Assembly (NCBI GenBank): GCA_029721435.1
Contig: CM056580.1
Coordinates: 74,735,367 to 74,799,366 of the forward strand
DNA length: 64,000 nucleotides
Source: Gymnothorax reevesii
Taxonomy: Eukaryota; Chordata; Actinopteri; Anguilliformes; Muraenidae
Direction of reading: 5' to 3'
Position numbers and translations under genes: made by a program. Positions 23,111 to 42,416 of this stretch are shown here, one piece after another. The stretch's first letter is position 1; the number at the start of each line of letters is the position of its first letter. The notes beneath the pieces are model-generated. The model had not been told where the DNA came from and made no database searches. It saw only the letters and a list, made by a program, of their open reading frames with translations.

Positions 23111-26100
23111 GTCTGAGTTGGCTTGAGCGCGTGTTTGTGAGAGGATGCACACTTGGATGCATGCACACTATTTCACAGCCATTGTTATCCTTAATAATCG
23201 GTCTCTCTATTCTGTCGCATTAATGAACTTTCTCTTGATGTTCCGGAAGAATAAGAGTAAGTAGTACCACTGCTTACCACTGGCTCAGGGTCGACGGCAC
23301 TCATAAAAATGCAGTTGATCCGAAGAGATGACACCGTGATCAAATGGGTGTCAGAGGACTAGCTGCTAGAATGGATTCCAGCAGCCAATTCCTGTTAGAC
23401 TGATTACTCCTCAGACCTTTGGGCCTGTCAGTGAGTGTTGCAGTGGGCTGCTGGTCTTACTGAGGTAGGTTAGGGGTATGAAGCATCTTTTCGGTTGGGG
23501 GACGCAGGCTTCAGGGACACTAATGACGGGAACACGCTTCAGGCTTAAACCAGTCTCCCTCCCACCACCCCCCCATTCCACCCCACCCCACCTCACCCCA
23601 CCCCGTCCCCCCAGCTTGTGTGGTACCAGCCACCAGCAGCCAGAGCTCGACCTGAGGCAGAGTGAAGACAGAACGACCGTGTCTTCACGCTGTCCCTCTA
23701 ATCTCTGGACCTTCCGTTTCTAACGCTCTGCAGACAGGATTCAATTACTGCTGCCGCGCCGACCCCTGACCTCAAACCCCCTGCCCCCCACTCCCGCGAG
23801 ACGGACAGACCGCATCCCCTGCCTCTGCCCAGACGTGCCGCAACGGACTACGGTTAACTCTTTCCTCCTCCTCTCTCTTCCTCCCCCATGATTCATCTTC
23901 CTGTGAGGTCTTCAGACGTTCGCTCAGACTCCTCTTTATCTCTCTGTATCCGGTAGCCCTCCGATTGGTCTCCCGTCTACTTGACGTCTCCCGTTGTAAC
24001 CTTTGGAACCGACATGATGGACACAAGTGGTAGCTAGTTTAGAGTGATGCTAATCTTGTGATCTAAACTGCATATAATGTCCACAGGACTTGCTCCTCTC
24101 TCTAAACAACGTAGTTGGACATGAAAGAATTAAAAGTTCCCTCAAGTAACTGCAGGCACCAAGGCCAAGGCTGGAAAAGATATGTGCTGATGGACCTTCA
24201 AGGACATGATCTACGCAGAGATATAGTAACCAAAATTACATTTGAGATCAGATTTAGATCAGATCTCTGAATTCATACCCTGGTCAGTTTAAGTGGAAGC
24301 TCTCTTTTCATTTGAGTATTGATTTGCCAACCTTGCTCTAAGCTTCAGTCGATACTGTTAAGCTGTCTCCATTTCTTAATCACAACACACATACCTGTTA
24401 ATTACCAAATGAGTTCAAGTGTTTTTGCTGCTTAACGCTGGATTTCAAATTGATTTATTGCTTTGTACTGGGGGGAGCTGAGAGTACAGTTGACCGTTTA
24501 ATGAAGCACTGCTGTTTATTGCATTCTCCAACCACACCCCCCCTCCCGAGCAAACTGCCAGCCAACAAATGGGTGCCCCCCATAAAGAAGGGCCAAGAAC
24601 AGAGAGGATGAAGGCTGGGAGCTGTATTAATAGGCAGCTCCACGTACAACAAGGCTCTGTAATGGGTCAGGGATAAAACGTGAACTTGTAAACTCGCTCA
24701 GGGGCTTCTCCCTTTGGCCCCATTCCCTGTCATCAGAGAGCACCCAAGCGTACCAGACGCCAATGCAGCAGCTCAACCAGCACCATGGTTTTGCAAGCCT
24801 CTGATTCTTAGCCCCAGTAAAGTTCACTCAAAGGTAAGCCTGGCAGTGTTCACCTTTGGAAGCAGCATTGTTCACCATACCTCTGTGTTGCAAATGCCTG
24901 CATTTCATGGTGTTTCTGAGAGAGCCCTCACACCTCATCATATTGTCAGCGCCGTGGAATAGATTTACAAAGAGGTGACGCCAATCAAAGAGTGCACCAG
25001 AGCAGAGGGTTGACTTTCAAACCGAAATATATGCTGGACATGCTCTGAACCATTTGATGTTCTAAGGCTCCCAGAGATGTATTATGGTCAATGTGGATCT
25101 GAGTGCCACATGTAAAATGTATGGTATCAGCAAGTGGCCCTGCATATCAGTGCGAAATATGGCGCTACAACAATCGCTTAAATCAGATTTCAAACACGCC
25201 AGTCTGTTGTGACGCATAGTATCCACCACTTGCTTTCCTGCCCACTCAAAAGGGTTCTCTGGAGTGCGGCTCCCTTTGCGCAAATTCTATCCCATTTTTG
25301 ATCCAAAGATCCTCTTTTGATTGCACTGGAGTCCGAGGGAAGTCCTGAGCATCTCAGTGTCCTAAACGATTGTTCGGGACAGACGGTGGCTCCAATCCAG
25401 AGATAAGGGGCTGCTGTGACGCGGGTCCTGTCATTGACCTGGCTGCCCAGTGCATTGTCTGCAGGCTGTATCTCAGGTCAGCAAGCTGGATAAATGTGCC
25501 AAATAGATGCGTTTTCATGGGATAGCGGTGGCTGAATTTAGTGCCACAGTCAGGGACCTCCATTGAGATGTTGTATTTACAAAAGCAGTCCCGGCACAAT
25601 GCTGGGCTGTTTGCCTTGGGAGGGCAGAAGAGCAGGGTTGTAAATTTTGTCTTATTTACTATTTGACTTGTTTTACTTCCAGATTTCCCAAATATTTTTC
25701 AAGACCTTAGTGTATTTCAGTGGGTTTGGCATGGTTTATCTTCACAATCTATGACATCACACATGCACGCACGTATACAGGCGCGCGCGCGCGCACACAC
25801 ACACACACACGGACCACAAAAGGAAAATAATCGCTCATCGTATTCCAGAAAACAATAATCAACTATCTAAAGTACTCATTTCAGTTTCACGTTTTGAAAT
25901 CTGATTTGTGCATGCTGCGGCTCCCTGGAGTCTTTGTTATTGTGAGAATTTGTCCAGAGCACTTGCCAGAAAATTAGCAGGTGCGATTCCATCTTCGCTG
26001 TTTCCCTTCGAGGCATTTTGAAAATCATTTGAAGTTTTAAAGCGCGTTTATAGCTTTTCGCACCCGTATGTCCGCAGGTGTTATGAGACAAGCAGGGTTG

Positions 26101-27941
26101 GATTTATTTACATTTCATTCTACACTTCCGCTCTGTATGGAGCTTTGTCTGACATGGTTTGTCTTCAAGCACGATTAACAGAAGCACCAGCAGTCTGGTG
26201 ACTGTTAGCGATCGTGAATATTTCTAGCATAACTCAGCTGCGCGATTTAGAGCTCCCGCGATCGTTGCCTTTAGAGAGGAGTTTGCACGTTCCTGCCTGC
26301 GGAGAGGCATTCTGTGCTTCAGTGCCCACGATGCTTTGCCAAGTGCGCCCCACGGCCCCGTCCCCCGAACACCACGCAGCCTCCGAGGCGTACTAGCGCT
26401 GCCTCTTGCAGGGGTAATTACATTGTCCCGCCGCCTAATGACAATTCCCTGAGGGGCATTTTGCTCGCAGCACAGATCGGCGGCAGGAGGTTAATCCCCG
26501 GAGACTCCTGGCTCACTCTCCTTGCCCCCAGCCCACTCCTCGAGCCCAGACGCCGCTCACTTTAATAGCCACAGTACAGCAGCGCCGCTTAAGCTAGGGG
26601 CTTCTTTGGCTCTCAGCTCTGCCAGTCAGCTCATCGAGGGGCTCGGGACAGCTGACCCAAAATGTCTTGGATTAGCAGTGTACTTTTTGTATACTGCCAC
26701 CTGCAACCCCTTGCTGCTCCGGGGGGTCACTTTGATATTGAAATCCATGAAATGTACCAAAAATTCGCACATGAAAGCTGTGTTTGTCGTCTTAATTTGT
26801 GAGTATCAGATATGTTAATGTTGGTAACGGTGTGTCAAATGGACTGTTTGAATTCATGAAATGCACAGGCAGGTTATAGCAGTGGTGCCTGTTGACCTCA
26901 GCAGTGTCTGCAAGAATGGCTAATCAGAGTGAATTTTTCTCGGAAGCATTGTGCATGTGAGTGACTGTGAGGGCGGGGGCGGGGGGCAGATCTGTCAGTC
27001 TCTCTCTCTCTCTCCCTGTCTCACTACCTCATTGGCGTAGTACGAATGTGGATCTGGCTACATTATGTGCTTCATACTGCCCTGCTTGTGTATACCATAT
27101 CCCTCTCTCTCACGCACTCGCACACACACTCATACGCACGCATGGGCATGCAGGCACATACATGCGCACATACACAGACCCCGACCCCATCCACAGGAAT
27201 CAATGTGTTGGGGGAGGGGCCCATCAAAGAAGAAGTCAGGTTATGGATCGGCTCTGGGGTCAAAATAATAGCAAGTTAATGAGGCCCATTAGGTAGTGTG
27301 AGTCTGCGTGTGTATGTGTGCGCATATTGTATAGTGTGTGTGCACGTATATTTCCTATAGAGAAGGAGAGCATAAGCGCGGGAGAGTGTGCAAGCATGAG
27401 TGTGTTCAAGTGCCTTTGCAAACGCTTCAGTAGGATGTGTTAAAAAGTACCAGCTTAAGGTCTCAACTAAAGGGCATATTTTGGTGATTTGCGCTGAGGT
27501 TTGTTCAGACTCATTTTTAAGCAGAGGTTTTTTTAGAACATACATTTGCAGCAGGCCAACAGCCATTAGAGAGAATTGCCTGTTTTAATGATAATCAGTT
27601 TTGAACATTTTTGCTCGTTTGATTTACCAGTAAGAAGTGCATTTCCTTCAGCTTTTGCCCTATGTTATTTTACTGGGTGTTTCAAATAAAATTTTGTCCA
27701 AAAAGTTTAATAATGGATAACAGTATGTGTCCTGTTACTGGGAGCCTGATTCTCGTGTGTATCTATCTGCAATCACTGCGCACTTTCACAGAAGCAAGAA
27801 GTCCTCTTGTTTGGGAACGGGCATCATGCCGTGATGTGAGATGTGCAAGCATGATGGATCTCTCTTCTTTCTTTGGGTAACGGCAGTAGAACTAAACATG
27901 TCCTAATAGGCGCATGCTCAAATGCACACAAACAAACGCAT
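23111..27941. other. Non-coding, mostly single-copy DNA, with a GC-richer block
   Basis: No exon is recognised. A C-rich/CCACC tract lies at 23561-23612. The block 26210-26660 is richer in G+C and CpG than its surroundings and contains no repeat I know, so it is a candidate regulatory element, but there is no direct evidence. 26997-27014 and 27100-27180 are CT and CA-rich low-complexity tracts. Confidence 0.4.
25781..25810. repeat. (GC)n(AC)n microsatellite
   Basis: Seven GC steps run directly into about eight AC steps, a purely alternating purine-pyrimidine tract prone to Z-DNA. Confidence 0.92.
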
Positions 27942-28346
27942 GCCTTGATAGACCAATCAGTCATAAGATTCATACCACCTGCCTAAAATAGTGAAGGTCC
28001 CCCTTGTGCTGCTGGGAACAGCCTCTTCATCCTGATGTCACTTGTTGCTGGTTTGTCTCTCTTCGGACCTCTGACAGTAGTTTCTCACATCTGCTGGCAG
28101 GGAGCACCCCAGAAGTCTTGCCACTTAAGAGATACTCTAACCTACTCGTCAGGCCGTAACAGTTTGGCTCTTGTCAAAGTCATTCAGTTCCCATTTTTCC
28201 CACATCCAACACATTGAAAATGACAACCTACTGTTCGCTCGCCGTCTAAGATCTGTCTGCAGACCTTGACACAGCATTGTTATGAGATTAATAACATTAT
28301 TTGGTGCATCTGTGAGTGGTTTTAATGTTAGGGCTTGTCAGTGTAC
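27942..28346 (-). mobile_element. Internally deleted Tc1/mariner derivative, family E, ~400 bp
   Basis: The left end 'cataagattcataccacctg' and right end 'gtggttttaatgttagggct' are imperfect inverted repeats. Inside, blocks such as 'gtgaaggtcccccttgtgct' and 'ctcttgtcaaagtcattcag' match the two ends of a well known fish Tc1-like transposon, read from the minus strand of its transposase. About two thirds of the normal length is missing, so it is non-autonomous. The family match is from memory and not searched. Confidence 0.68.
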
Positions 28347-30218
28347 TTGCTCACATATGAATCCACGCAATCTCCCTCTCTCTCTTTCGCATAAACACAC
28401 GCTCACACGCAATACACACATGCAGTTGAACGGCTTTTTAAGACCTTGGTAGATAAACTTGCCTGAATCAGGTTTTCTTTCTTTTTTGTTGTTAAATTTG
28501 GCTAACGTCACAATCAACCATTCACCTTGCCAATATTATCTTGAATTTGAATATCAGTGGAACCTTAAATTGTTTTTGCATTTCCTGTAATGATAAAAGG
28601 ATTAGAAAAGGATAATCAGGGGAAGTTCTACCCAGCACTCAGAGTGGCTTGTCTTTATAAGCCTAGTTTTAATTGCCTCGTGTGTTCAACGACACTTTTC
28701 TAGGGTTTTATTATTTTTAAAAGGGAAACCCTAGGTGCCCTCTGGGTACCCCAGCTGAGTCAATAATGTATTCTGCAAATTGGGGGCAAGCCATTGAATA
28801 TATCCATCATTACTTAAGTGACTTTTGCCTCCATTAGAATAATGCTTTGTAAGACATTAGTTGGCACCATTTATTGCTGTCCCTGAAACACGGACCTCAG
28901 AAGTAGCACGAAAACTCGTATTAAAAGCCATCTTTGGAAGGGAGACATAATGTAATACACACTCTCGTACTATGCTTTTTAAATATTCAAGCTGTGCGCT
29001 TGGGAAAGAGGTACAGCTATTACACATACTGTAGCTCGCATTTAGTCGCCTGTTGCATTGCCAGCCTGCGGTAGCCCATATGCTAACCTCTGCAGTTCAG
29101 TGACTTTTACCACAGAGTTATCTGCCCATCTGCAGACTTGCTCACATCTGGAAGGCGGTCAGCATGGAAGTGACCATGGGCACATCGGTTTTCTTAAACA
29201 GTTGCGAGCCTCCCGTAGGAGCTGTGACTTCCACTATGGAATAATTGAGGATTAAGACAATAAAAAAGGACAGGCAAGCGAGGCAGTCTGTCTTGTAATC
29301 TGCCCTGGAGGGTTAATGAGGAAAGTCACCATGGCTTGACAGGCTGTGGGAGAGCTTCCTTTCACTGCCGTGTCTCCGGAATCACTTGGAGGCACTGTCA
29401 AACACACTTTAGCATTATCCGATTATTAGGCTTATTGCAGTTTTGGCTTAATGGGGCTCATCAGGTAGGCTGTGTATTGCGCAGCTCCCGTGGAAACGTA
29501 AACCTCAGAGTCTGGTATTATTTAGATGCTCCATTATTGTTGCCTGTGATGATACACAGAGAGGCCTCTTAAGACGCCTGTAAGATTCTCAGAAGAGCAC
29601 AGGCAAACAGTTTTAACAGAGAGGCTAATAAATCCTGTGCTATTACCATGCGCACTGAGCAAAGCAGCCCTTCGGAGTTGCAGCCTGACATGATCGATAG
29701 AGGTATACAGTATAAACTGTTACTGATAACAAGACCATAACAAGATCATGCTTTATTTATATTTTCCTCTCTTTTCATCGCCGGACATCATAAAGCTGGA
29801 TTTAGTTCAAATTTTGTAATGAGATTTTGACATTATTTTATTTTAATTAAAAAAAAACCTTCATTTTGATATGTTTTTGCCTTAATTTGACTTGCCTCAA
29901 GATTTGGGGTTTATAAGTTTGGCTTTTCAAGCAAGCAGTGATTTGAAACAAATTAATATTATCTGCTTGGGGAGTAATAAGAATGATTTTAAGTCTCAAT
30001 TCAAGAATAAAGCTTTTTATGAATAACAATGTGAATCTGTCTCAGAAAACAGGGAAGGGGAGTGTAGAGGACAAAAAGTTGCGTGGATACGGACACTCAT
30101 TCACGAGCACCTATTAAATTAGATTAAATTAAATTAAATCATTAAATCCCAGGGGGCATGAAAGGTGTGTTCCTATTGCGAGCCTTCTACCATGCTTCGT
30201 GTCTGCATTTTTACAGGT

Positions 30219-30255
<37 letters not shown>

Positions 30256-30858
30256 GACACTGTTTTCCTGAGATGGTTCCTCCCTGAACAGGACACATCA
30301 TGCACTGCTTGTTTTTTTTTTTTTTTTTTCTGGGCCTCTCTTCCTTAGTGCAGCCTCTCTGTGAAGTGCTGTCATCGCATCGCATTTGAAATGTTTGCTT
30401 CACGACTGTGCGGAGGCCTCATCAGAGCTGAATGGCTGTGATTGACATCTCTGTTGGTTTGGAAAGTGTGTAAAATAAGACCCATCATATGGTCTGGCAG
30501 ATTTTGGGCAGGGAACCAGGGATGGCAAATGCTTCCTCGCAATAATTCAATCTGCTCCCATAATTCTCCAACTTTAAGAGACAGACAGAAAGGAATATTT
30601 TTGTGCAATTAAACTGGCAAGTTATTGTCATTGGGCCCAATGACTGGGGCAGAATCTTTTATTGAGGATTGTTTTGCAAAGGAGAAATTTGCTGACAGAT
30701 TGAAGGGAGGAAAGATGTACTGAATCTGAAAATATCTTGCTGCAAGCATGGCTTCAGCGGATAATGAAGGCAGCCTTTCGGAACGCATGTTATATTTTCA
30801 CTTTACACTAAAATGCCAATAAACTGGTATAAAGTGCGCAGCTCTGCATTTATATTAG
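28347..30858. other. Non-coding, mostly single-copy DNA
   Basis: No exon or transposon is recognised. 28370-28440 is CT/CA-rich. 30119-30140 is an ATTAA repeat and 30309-30330 a poly-T. 28950-29690 is balanced in composition and free of visible repeats, the kind of intronic sequence where conserved elements could sit; this is only a guess. Confidence 0.45.
30222..30254. repeat. (GT)n microsatellite
   Basis: About 15 GT steps, uninterrupted after an initial GTCTG. Confidence 0.93.
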
Positions 30859-31056
30859 CCCTTAGAGCGCTAAATGCAGCTATTGTTGCTCAATGATGTA
30901 AGATGTCAAAATCAAAGCTGTTGAAAACCTATCATGCGGCAACTCAACTTGCAGGGGAGCTCTTTTAAACAAGTTGCCTCATGATAGGTTTTCAACAGCA
31001 CAAGATCATTTATTTATAATTTTTTTTTTTGAAAATTTATTTCAGCGCTCTCAGGG
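30859..31056. mobile_element. 198-bp MITE with CCCT...AGGG ends and an internal palindrome, copy 1
   Basis: The left end CCCTTAGAGCGCT and right end AGCGCTCTCAGGG are inverted. Flanks TTAG and TCAA fit a decayed TTAA target. Inside, a perfect 20-bp inverted pair (30917-30936 and 30980-30999) makes a strong hairpin around 'ggagctcttttaaacaagtt'. Copy 2 at 36999-37159 has TTAA on the left. CCCT ends with TTAA duplications are characteristic of piggyBac-type elements, so this is probably a non-autonomous piggyBac-like element (inference). It lies about 115 bp upstream of the PEBP exon. Confidence 0.75.
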
Positions 31057-31124
31057 TCAAAAGCCAAAGAGATCCATTGATTTCTCAGTGTGAAATGGCT
31101 GCCGACGATTATGTCAGCCATTGA

Positions 31125-36998
<5,874 letters not shown>

Positions 36999-37159
36999 CC
37001 CTTACAGCGCTAAATTAAGCCATTGTTGCTCAGTGATGTAAGATCTCAAAATCAAAGCTCCGGCAGGCAGCTCTTTTAAACAAGTTGCCACATCATAGGT
37101 TTTCAACAGCAGAAGATAATTAAATTAATGTGTTTTAAAATATTTCAGCACTCAAAGGG
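36999..37159. mobile_element. 161-bp MITE, copy 2 of the 30859 family
   Basis: It starts CCCTTACAGCGCTAAAT after TTAA (36995-36998) and ends TTTCAGCACTCAAAGGG before TAAA. The internal blocks CATTGTTGCTCAGTGATGTA and AGGTTTTCAACAGC match copy 1. The left arm of the internal palindrome is deleted in this copy, which accounts for its shorter length. Confidence 0.78.
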
Positions 37160-40100
37160 TAAATTTTTTATTTTTTTTTCGTCCTAAAACCTGGTTCTGA
37201 TCAGAAGGAACAAAGGGTTTGCAAAAATGTGCGCTGATGCCTTTGTGTTCCGCATCCCATGATTCCCTGCAAGTTTAGCAGAAGTGGAACTTTTTTAAAT
37301 GCCCCACCCTCAGACTCTCAACTTCCTGTAGGACTCTCGAGTGGCGCAAGTTTTTTTTTTAATGTTAGCATGTTTCTGCTGTTCTCGGGTCAGCGCAGGA
37401 CAGATGGACAGTTGAAGGCAACTGCCAGCTATTGTGCACAGATCCGTGCGGGAGACTGTTTTGCTGTTGACTCGCAGTCTATTTTAGAAAGGTCCCCGAT
37501 GGATGCTCGGCTCGCGCTTCAGGACATAGTAACACAAACAGTGGAGGTATTGTGGTGGTGTCAGAACAGCTGCAGCGGCAAGACCGGGAGCCTGTGGGGA
37601 TTCTCTTCTCTGCTCTTTAACACTTTCCCTCTCCACAGATAGCATTATGATTTCTTTATCTGAGAAACATGCTTTTTTCAAAAAGGCAGTGTGTCAAGTG
37701 TCAGGATGTGTTGTGCTCTTTTGCGAGAAGCTTTGAGAAGCCCTCTCTGCCCTATGCATCTGCTCGACTAGGCAAATGCATATGGACAAAAGCAATGTCT
37801 TTAAAATGTTTACACATGCATGAATGCGTGTGATCTTGAAGTTTTTTTTTTTTGAAAATGTAAGTCCAGAAAATTGCTGCTACAAATTTTCTATTCTCTA
37901 TCATCGGAGAAAAAACATTGTTTGTTTGGAGGATGTAGCACTTGTAATATTTCTGTAATTGCTGGCTAGCAATGAGTTTTAATTAACTGTGTAAAGGAGA
38001 GGGTTAAACTGGGACATTAAGCTCCTGCTCTCCGGAATCCTGTGGAATAGATGTGCAGCCTGTGTATTTTACATGGTAACACCTTGCTACCACGGCAGTT
38101 TAGTACTGTGCTTTCACAGGACGAAAATCTCTGAGTAATCTTTCAGCTTTTCACTTCAGTCAAAAATAATGCAGAAACTGTGAACTTGGCGATAGGACTA
38201 ACTGTGTTGTGTGCAAGAACAGTGAATTCCTGTGTAACTGTCATTAATTGGTTCAAATGTATTGTCGTGTGATGATTTGTCTTGTGCCATGAATTGTTTA
38301 TATCTTTCTTTTTTGCTAAGTCTGATCAGAACTTACTTGGGGTAAAATCTCAGTTTAACACTGAGTTAATTTAGGTCGAATGAAAAAGATTAAAAAGGGA
38401 ATAAAATTGTGGACATCTGTGTATCTGCCACCTGTGGGAAATGGCATTAATTCACTTCACATCAGCGAGTATCACTGATGAATATTTTGCTCTCCTCAAT
38501 CCAAACAGTAATTTATGCCTATAACAGAGGAGAGGATCACTGGTCATCCGTTGCCTAATCTGTGGAGTTTAGATGTCAGCTGGTGGCTTTGAACACTGGA
38601 GGATCATTGGGAATCGATACTTACTGTCCATGGCATTCAGTAAATTATTGTAGGTCTACTCCAGTTTATAATGCAAAGACTATAGATCCAGCTCCATTTA
38701 TGCGCTAAGGAGCAAGAAAAGTATGATCAGAACCAATGGGTTTTTAAAAATAAAGCTACTTGAGAAATTTGTCTGATACATGGATTTTTATATGAGGATA
38801 TTAGTATCACCCAGCCCTCCACACAGGAAAATAAAGTCAGTGCATAGAATCCCAGTTTGCATGATGGCAGAACAATCATGGCACATGTACATTTGATACG
38901 TTACAATTACACAATTTTAGCACTGTGCTCCAGTAAATATATTACACATTTGCATTCTGTAATCATTTATAAATTCCAAACATTAAGTTCTCCAGTTAAG
39001 AAATCTAAGTGTTTCAATCTGTTCTAGTCGTAGGTGTTAATGTTGCCCAACAGTTTCCACAATTTTACATTCATGTTCTTTGAATATCAACCCTATGTGT
39101 CATTTTTCTCTCCTAATTGTCTTATAATGCTTTTTAATAACAGTCACTGCCAAAAATAATATTACATGCGCAGGCCTTTTCAAGTTTACGTTGTGGTATC
39201 CCTCCATATCATGCACTGAAATTTAATTTTACCACTTTTGTTTTGATCGTAGTTCATGTTTATGCAGAAAATATCTTTCAATTAAATAAAATTCTGAAGA
39301 GCAAGTTTGCACATTGCAGTCCCGTTCCAGTCTGCAGGTTTGTTGTGCAATTAAGAGTTTAATTCTTAGGGAAATAGCCTTTTGGTTGGTTCTTGTGCAC
39401 AACTTCCCAAAATTGACAGGGCTGCATTTTTTTCCCCCTAGGTTGAGTAAACGCCAGAAAACAGTTATTGTTATTTATATATTTATCTTTTTTCTTTTTT
39501 TTTTTTTTTGCGAACAAAGATAACTCCCAGTATCATTATTCATAATTATTTCCCTTTCGTGTACTCTGCTAAATGTTTTCTTTTTCTTTATTCGTGTTGC
39601 GTTCTTGTTCCCACCTTCTGTGCTTCGCACCTCATTGAGGGGAACATCTGTCTGGCGTCAGTTCGGTGCCTGGCTATGCAGATTGGAGCAGGTAGAGGAG
39701 CACACAGCTACCCGGCTAATGATGAGAGAGTCTGCCCTCTCTCTTCCTGGAGATGCGAGCTGCCGCCTCACACTCGCTCGCCGCACTCGCACGCCCAGGG
39801 AAACAGATTTCTCAACATATGCAGCATATTTTTAATTCCAGTGGAGCACTTCAGTTCCTAACAAACACGGATAACCTTAAGGTTTTTTTTTCCATGGCGG
39901 CGGGGGTAAGGGGGGGGGATGGAGGAATTGAGCAATTTAATTTAAGTGACCGTATACCAGACATACTGAATATGCACACATTTGGGGTTCTCAATATGGC
40001 TGCTGAGAATTTATTGAACGTGTAAGATGCATTTTGCTCGCCTCCAATAAATTCAGTGCAAGCTAATGAAGTTGGACAGTTGTTAACAGATACATATTTT

Positions 40101-41773
40101 GTTTTTGTTAAACTGGAAACTAATGTACAACCTTAAATCAACTCTTGCCACAGATAACAGAACCGGAATTGAACCCTCATTGGCACAAGCTTATGTGTAA
40201 ACACCATCAGAGAAGCAGAAAAATTCAGTTCAGTATTCGCTTTGCTCAGGAAAGTGCTGCTTCCCTGTGATTGTTGGCACAGTCAGCATTAAGGCCTCAG
40301 GCACGGCCTGGGGGTGTGCGATTCCGGCTTGGCCCTCAGGGTAACAGTGCGACTCTGTGCCGTGCATTTTAGCCATTTAGATCCGGTAGTCCTGAAACAA
40401 TTCAAAATGGCTATGTGCATAGAGGTTGTCACCACTGATGGGATTTTTAACAATGAAAATCCATTTCTCATTCTGAACTGGGGACCACCATGAATCATGT
40501 TTTGATGAAGAGTAAAACCAAATGGAGACAGGTTTATGGGTAATTGTCAGGACGCTCATGCCGAGCATTCACTGTGACCATAGGGCGAGGCTCTTCCATA
40601 TTCACAAACAGAAATGTCTTTGTTGACCTGAGTATTGAAAAAGCTCTGGGCCATAAAAAATCATGGCAAGACAGGTTTCTTCCAGGAAAACAATGTGCTG
40701 CTCAGTGATTTATGAAATTAAGCCTATTTTGTTCACCCTATCCAGAGCTTTGTACAAGAAAAGCTTGATTGAGAGAATATTACATGAAAAAAATGACAAC
40801 AAGAACACGTGTGAAAACTATATCTGAGAAGAACATCAAGCATTTCAGTAACAAGGCATCACGATTGGAAAAATGTGCTAAAATCAAAAACTTGGCAGAA
40901 AATCATGTCTGTGATCAAGTCTTTGTAGGACGAGGCTGCCGTCGCAGAATATAAGATGAAATATGTTTTTCCAAACGTCTGCCGTCTTAACACCAGAAAT
41001 GTCACTGATCAATGTTCAGAGGAACAGAGCCAAGTTGCTCAGTCTTTGAGTCCATCATTTTCATGCTACACGCTGCTGGGACACGCTGAGAATTTTGAGT
41101 GCCTATCAAATTGTTTTTCTCTGGCTGTGGAGAAGCTATTCTTTGCTGTACCAGAGGAAACAGTATCATGTTTCTTTTTAAGGAGTGTGTAACACACAAC
41201 ACCATTTATAACATTCTGTTCAATAATGCTACATTAGAATATGACAACACTGCTTAGATTTCAGGTGTGGACTTGAATTCCTTTCAGTCACTACATAGGG
41301 GTTATTAAATATGTACAAATCCCTAAACGTGGGTATTTCTGTCACCTTCCATGTTGAGATTTTTCTTCGTGTTTTGCATTTAAGTTTCTTCTGATATAGA
41401 ATTATTTAAGCTCTATCTGCTACATTATCTTTATCACCCCCAACTGTACCCTATGCTTCTAGAAAATATTACCTCTAGTATTGTTCAATGTATGTTGTTT
41501 ATTTCTCTTTTCCCATTTTCTGTTTTTTTTTTTTTTTTTTTTGCTTGGAGCTATCGAGTAGGGAATGGCCGTGTACTTTTGTGGTACTGTTATTTTTAAA
41601 TTGATGTCATTTTCTTGCTCCAAGCCTAAATTTATTTTTTTCCTACAACCATACTTATATTCGTAAATGTAAGTAAGTTCATGTTTTAATGAGCCGTGTT
41701 CACACTCTGACAAGTTCAACAGCAACTGTCGGTTATTCTCTAACACTGAATTTGCTGAGAAGGTTGCCAAGAG

Positions 41774-41774
<1 letters not shown>

Positions 41775-41827
<53 letters not shown>

Positions 41828-41887
41828 TGCGTGTGCGTGCGTGCGTGCGTGCGTGCGTGCGCGTGCACGCGTGTGTGTGTGTATATA
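41775..41887. repeat. GT/GC compound microsatellite
   Basis: (GT)22 or so, then GCGT steps, then GCACGC and a second GT run. The alternating purine-pyrimidine stretch is over 100 bp. Cys-Val and Thr-His shadow frames are artefacts. Confidence 0.95.
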
Positions 41888-42192
41888 TTGTAACGTGTAT
41901 GTTTGTGCCTTGGTGGGTATGTTTGTCCTTGTGTGTGTTTGTATGTGTGCTTGCGCATGCATGTACCACATATGCGAGTGCCTGCTTGTTTTGTACTTCC
42001 TCATATTGGAGGTTGAGTCCTATGTCTGGGGTAAAGATGGTGTATGGCAATAGTTAATTTACAAATTCCACATCAACACCAGGACATAGTGAATACAGCC
42101 CCATGAATGGAGTTCATTTCAGGGTAACCGCAATCTGTCACCTCCTCTGGCCCTGGCACTCCCTCTCCCACCGCCCAATTCCAGAGGATATG

Positions 42193-42196
<4 letters not shown>

Positions 42197-42258
<62 letters not shown>
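42197..42258. repeat. (GT)31 microsatellite
   Basis: An uninterrupted GT run of about 62 bp, followed by GT-rich degenerate sequence to about 42410. Confidence 0.95.
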
Positions 42259-42260
<2 letters not shown>

Positions 42261-42416
42261 TGCATGTGCACGCATCTGTATTTGTGCCTGCATATGTGTG
42301 TGTTTGCTCCCGTGTTTGTTTGCAGGCACGCGGTGTGTCTATGCGTGTGTATGCGCGCACACGTATTTGTGTGTTTGTGCGAGTGTATGTGTTTTTGTGT
42401 GTGTGTAGGCATGAAT

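Larger units (their letters stand above)
37160..42416. other. Non-coding, mostly single-copy DNA
   Basis: No exon or transposon is recognised up to the GT arrays listed separately. Short T-runs at 37350-37360, 37842-37853, 39492-39508 and 41523-41542. A G-rich tract at 39900-39920. Likely intron. Confidence 0.45.

Noticed and set aside
24714..24962. Possible exon ending at CAAAGGTAAGC (24833)
   Set aside because: The donor-like site is good but no frame upstream resembles PEBP4 or another known domain, and no acceptor is convincing.
41459..42004. 181-codon minus-strand frame, the second longest in the window
   Set aside because: Made of poly-Lys from a T-run and His-Thr repeats from a GT array.
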